A model generated the notes under the pieces. That model ran no database searches. It was not told the DNA's origin and worked only from the letters and a program-made list of their open reading frames with translations. From 66-474 sp035606235 (lineage in GTDB: Bacteria; Pseudomonadota; Gammaproteobacteria; Xanthomonadales; Rhodanobacteraceae), in contig DATNFU010000029.1 in the NCBI GenBank assembly GCA_035606235.1, positions 23,287-87,286 of the forward strand: DNA of 64,000 nt, read 5' to 3'. Position 1 is the stretch's first letter. Every line of letters starts with the position of its first letter. Both the position numbers and the translations under genes were made by a program. Of the stretch, positions 61,475 to 64,000 are shown piece by piece.

Positions 61475-62143
61475 ATGACCGCAACTGCCCCACTCCGCAT
61501 TGATTTCGTTTCCGACGTGGCCTGCCCGTGGTGCGCGGTGGGCTTGGCCAGCCTGCAACAGGCATTGGCGAAACTCGAAGGCAGCGTGCAGGCGGAGATC
61601 CACCTGCAACCGTTCGAACTCAATCCGCAGCTCGCCCCGGAAGGCGAAGACGCGAGCGAACACATCATGCGCAAGTACGGCATCAACGAAGCGCAGATGG
61701 AAGCCAATCGCGCGGTGATCCGCGAGCGCGCCGCCGCGCTCGGCTTCGCCTACAACGTCGGCCGCGGCAGCCGCATCTGGAATACCTTCGACGCGCACCG
61801 GCTGTTGCACTGGGCCGAGTTGCAGGATCGCGAGCATGCGCTCGCACTGAAGCAGGCATTGCTGCGTGCGTATTTCAGCGACGGCGAGAACGTCTCCGAT
61901 CGCGAAGTGCTCGTTCGCATCGTCAAAGATGTTGGCCTGGATACGGAAGAAGCGCGGCGCGTGCTCGACAGCGGAGACTACGCCGACGAAGTGCGCGCGC
62001 AGGAGCGCCACTTCCAGCAGGCCGGCATCCATTCCGTACCGGCCACCATCGTCAATAACACGTACCTCATCTCGGGCGGACAACCGCCGGAAATGTTCGA
62101 GAACGCATTGCGGGAAATCGCGGCCAAGACGATTCAGGTTTGA
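61475..62143 (+). CDS. DsbA-family thioredoxin-like oxidoreductase (FrnE type)
   Basis: 222 aa. 'DFVSDVACPWCAVGL' gives the CPWC active site at about 17-20. The long helical insertion and 'GIHSVPATIVNNTYLISGGQPPEMFENAL' are FrnE-type (polyketide/2-hydroxychromene-2-carboxylate isomerase-like). No signal peptide, so cytosolic. FrnE relatives act in stress resistance and disulfide exchange. ATG 61475 without strong ribosome site. Confidence 0.93.
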   Translation: MTATAPLRIDFVSDVACPWCAVGLASLQQALAKLEGSVQAEIHLQPFELNPQLAPEGEDASEHIMRKYGINEAQMEANRAVIRERAAALGFAYNVGRGSRIWNTFDAHRLLHWAELQDREHALALKQALLRAYFSDGENVSDREVLVRIVKDVGLDTEEARRVLDSGDYADEVRAQERHFQQAGIHSVPATIVNNTYLISGGQPPEMFENALREIAAKTIQV

Positions 62144-62416
62144 AATGGATCTCGATCGCTGCGCCACGCCGCCGAAATCTTTTGATCCGGCCCGGATGAA
62201 GCGGTGACCCGCGGAACTCGGGGATATTGTCATTCCCAAATGGCGGCTGTGGCTTACCCTCGCGCATTGCCGCACACAAAACTTCCCGCAAAAAAATAAT
62301 CAGCCCGTTTTGAGGTGGAGCAACGGCTATCGAACACTCCCGACGGGTGTCGATCCTGCGACACGCCGATCGTCGTCAAGACAGGCGGACACCTCGATCC
62401 GCACCGGAGCCCCGAC

Positions 62417-63031
62417 ATGCGCAAGCTCATCGTTCCCGCGTTCATCAGCCTCGATGGTGTCATGCAGGCACCCGGCGGCCCGGAAGAGGACACCAGCGGC
62501 GGCTTCGCTTACGGAGGATGGGTCTGGCCCTACGCCGACGAGTCCAGCGAAGTGATGGACGGCGTGTTCAAGCGCCCCTTCGAACTGGTGCTCGGGCGCC
62601 GCACCTACGACATCTTTGCCGCGTACTGGCCGCACGTGGCCGAAGGCGCACCGCACCGCGGCATCGCCGACCTGTTCAACGGCGCCACCAAGCACGTGGC
62701 CACGCACCATCCCGACACGCTCGCGTGGCAGCACAGCCGCGATCTCGGCCCGGACATCGTAGCCGCGGTGCGCGCGCTCAAGCGCAGCGAAGGCCCCGAT
62801 CTGGTGACACAAGGCAGCAGCGAGCTCGTGCACCAGTTGCTGGCGACGGACCTCGTGGATGAGCTGCGCCTGCTGGTCTACCCGGTCCTGCTCGGGCGCG
62901 GCAAACGCCTGTTCGACGACCGCACGCAGGCCTCGGCATTCCGGCTAGAAACATCGAAGGCATCCTCCACCGGCGTGCTGGTCAATCGCTACGCTCGCCA
63001 AGGCGAAGTGCGAACCGGGTCGTTTGAGTGA
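62417..63031 (+). CDS. dihydrofolate reductase-like (RibD C-terminal domain) protein
   Basis: 204 aa, NAD(P)H-dependent reductase fold. 'RKLIVPAFISLDGVMQAPGG' start, 'FELVLGRRTYDIFAAYWP', 'LVTQGSSELVHQLLATDLVDELRLLVYPVLLGRGKRLF' and the end with 'STGVLVNRYAR'. Usual for uncharacterised members of the RibD_C family. ATG 62417 by family start; 273-base gap from the DsbA-like gene holds no gene. Confidence 0.92.
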   Translation: MRKLIVPAFISLDGVMQAPGGPEEDTSGGFAYGGWVWPYADESSEVMDGVFKRPFELVLGRRTYDIFAAYWPHVAEGAPHRGIADLFNGATKHVATHHPDTLAWQHSRDLGPDIVAAVRALKRSEGPDLVTQGSSELVHQLLATDLVDELRLLVYPVLLGRGKRLFDDRTQASAFRLETSKASSTGVLVNRYARQGEVRTGSFE

Positions 63032-63273
63032 ACAAATGGCGGCCTCGCTCGCTTGTGCGGAATAACGGCAAAAGGCGTTTGGCGCCCTTTCCGTGACGGC
63101 GCCGGAGAAGGTGTGAACCCCGCCCCATTTCGTGGCACAGGCGCGCGAGCGAATTGTCAAGTACACTCAGCGCGCAGGTGCTTGGGGCAATGTCGGATGC
63201 ACTGCACACCTCTACGGCGAGTTCGCCTCGCTCCATGCCGTAGATCACCCATGGTTTTCAAAGGTTATATGTA
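63032..63273. other. probable long leader of the third cold-shock gene
   Basis: 242 bases between the RibD-like stop and the csp start, no gene seen. AT-rich 'AATTGTCAAGTACAC' (63154-63168) may be a promoter element. The unusually long gap is typical of cold-regulated csp mRNA, where the leader folds to sense temperature. No cold-box motif could be assigned by eye. Confidence 0.4.
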
Positions 63274-63483
63274 ATGTCGGATAGACAAAGCGGTACAGTC
63301 AAATGGTTCAACGATGCCAAAGGCTTCGGCTTCATCAGCCCGGAAAGTGGTGACGATCTGTTCGTCCACTTCCGCGCCATCCAGGGCGACGGCTTCAAGT
63401 CGCTGCAGGAAGGCCAGAAGGTCACCTTCGTGGCCGTCAAAGGTCCGAAGGGCATGCAGGCGGACCAGGTGCAGGCGGCGTAA
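63274..63483 (+). CDS. cold-shock domain protein (CspA family)
   Basis: 69 residues starting MSDRQSGTVKWFNDAKGFGF; RNP1 KGFGFI, RNP2 LFVHF. Third member in the window, here on the plus strand. Differs from the other two in 'SPESGDD', 'GDGFKSLQ' and 'VAVKGPKGMQ'. UUCG-type terminator follows at 63505. Ribosome site is weak, as is usual when a leader controls translation. Confidence 0.95.
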   Translation: MSDRQSGTVKWFNDAKGFGFISPESGDDLFVHFRAIQGDGFKSLQEGQKVTFVAVKGPKGMQADQVQAA

Positions 63484-63504
63484 GCCTCTTCACAAGCTTG
63501 CGAG

Positions 63505-63528
63505 AAAGCCCGCTTCGGCGGGCTTTTT
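63505..63528 (+). terminator. intrinsic terminator with TTCG tetraloop
   Basis: Stem AAAGCCCGC / GCGGGCTTT around TTCG, with TTTTT at the end. 21 bases after the third csp stop. UUCG loops give especially stable RNA hairpins. Confidence 0.94.
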
Positions 63529-63753
63529 CATTTCCTGATTGCAGGCTCATTCATTCCTACGCGAATGTCTGGAAGCATGAGCGACATCGGATTTCGACTG
63601 GGCCACGCGTCCAATTCGGCATCGAAGAAGTCGATGCCACGTCTCCTTGTAAAGAACCCGACCCGTTTGAAGGATGCGGAAGACCCACCATCCGCTCAAC
63701 TTGCCACCCTGCGCCGCCTCTAGAATGGGTCCCTGGCTCCTTCTCGCCTCAGG

Positions 63754-64000
63754 ATGCGAAGCTTGAACCTTCCGCCGCCTCCGAATTCAACATTCGCCTG
63801 GGATCAGTACTGGCGAGACGGCAGACTGGCCTCGTGCGGCGGTGAAGGTGGTGCCAATTATCAGCCGGCTATCGCCGAGGGCTGGCGACGTTTCTTCGAC
63901 ACGCTCTCCGACGGCGCACGCATACTCGACATCTGCACCGGCAACGGGGCGGTCGCGCGGCTGGCGGCGGAGTCGGCAAAGGCCCGCAATCTCAGCGTGA
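63754..64000 (+). CDS. class I SAM-dependent methyltransferase (partial, cut by window edge)
   Basis: Open from ATG 63754 to the window end without a stop: about 82 residues. 'AWDQYWRDGRLASCGGEGGANYQPAI' then SAM motif I 'ILDICTGNGAVARLA' are recognisable. This is a methyltransferase N-terminus, but the substrate cannot be told. The upstream 225 bases (63529-63753) show no gene, and no strong Shine-Dalgarno is seen, so the start may differ. Confidence 0.75.
   Translation, partial: MRSLNLPPPPNSTFAWDQYWRDGRLASCGGEGGANYQPAIAEGWRRFFDTLSDGARILDICTGNGAVARLAAESAKARNLSV

Overview
The window is GC-rich, densely packed DNA with no phage, plasmid or IS genes. Gene content points to a gammaproteobacterium of the Xanthomonadales/Lysobacterales, probably Rhodanobacteraceae-like. 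The basis is the order sdhCDAB - sdhE - lolCD - comEC - exbB - exbD, the many signalling proteins, the REP-like palindromes ending in GGCTCCTAC, and the ergothioneine and PNGase-A genes. The lineage call is inference; there is no rRNA gene to settle it.

Region 1-12 kb is read mostly leftwards. It holds an operon-like run for succinate dehydrogenase (sdhC, sdhD, sdhA, sdhB), a MAPEG membrane protein, sdhE and a YgfX-like protein, then lolC-lolD, comEC and exbB-exbD. ygfZ, an Fe-S repair protein, is divergent from sdhC. REP-like repeats lie between sdhA and sdhB, before comEC, and apparently in frame inside comEC.

Region 12-31 kb is a mixture. It has a SleB-like hydrolase, two glycine-zipper envelope proteins embedded in a small-hairpin repeat family, a TatD nuclease, a MarR regulator with a perfect palindromic operator, TcdA, a cytochrome c'-like protein, a large Asp-box protein coupled to a LolA-like protein, pirin, two signalling proteins without a visible output domain, a Tat-exported MsrB, a cold-shock protein, and a secreted M14 peptidase.

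Region 31-48 kb has tandem paralogous small proteins, then egtB-egtD (ergothioneine) divergent from a Rieske oxygenase coupled to an APC permease. Next come two lysine-rich basic proteins, GFA, RRM and cold-shock proteins, a cupin, a rhomboid, a PNGase-A-like glycoamidase with an exported partner, ThpR, an MBOAT/SGNH O-acylation pair, and a MASE2-GGDEF cyclase.

Region 48-64 kb has detoxification and stress genes (VOC, two GSTs, YciI, DsbA-like, RibD-like), an ArsR/SRPBCC pair with a palindrome in its promoter, and a compact c-di-GMP block: bactofilin, zinc-ribbon protein, GGDEF, HD-GYP with an altered HD motif, and EAL. The right edge cuts a methyltransferase gene. No tRNA, rRNA or CRISPR array was seen.
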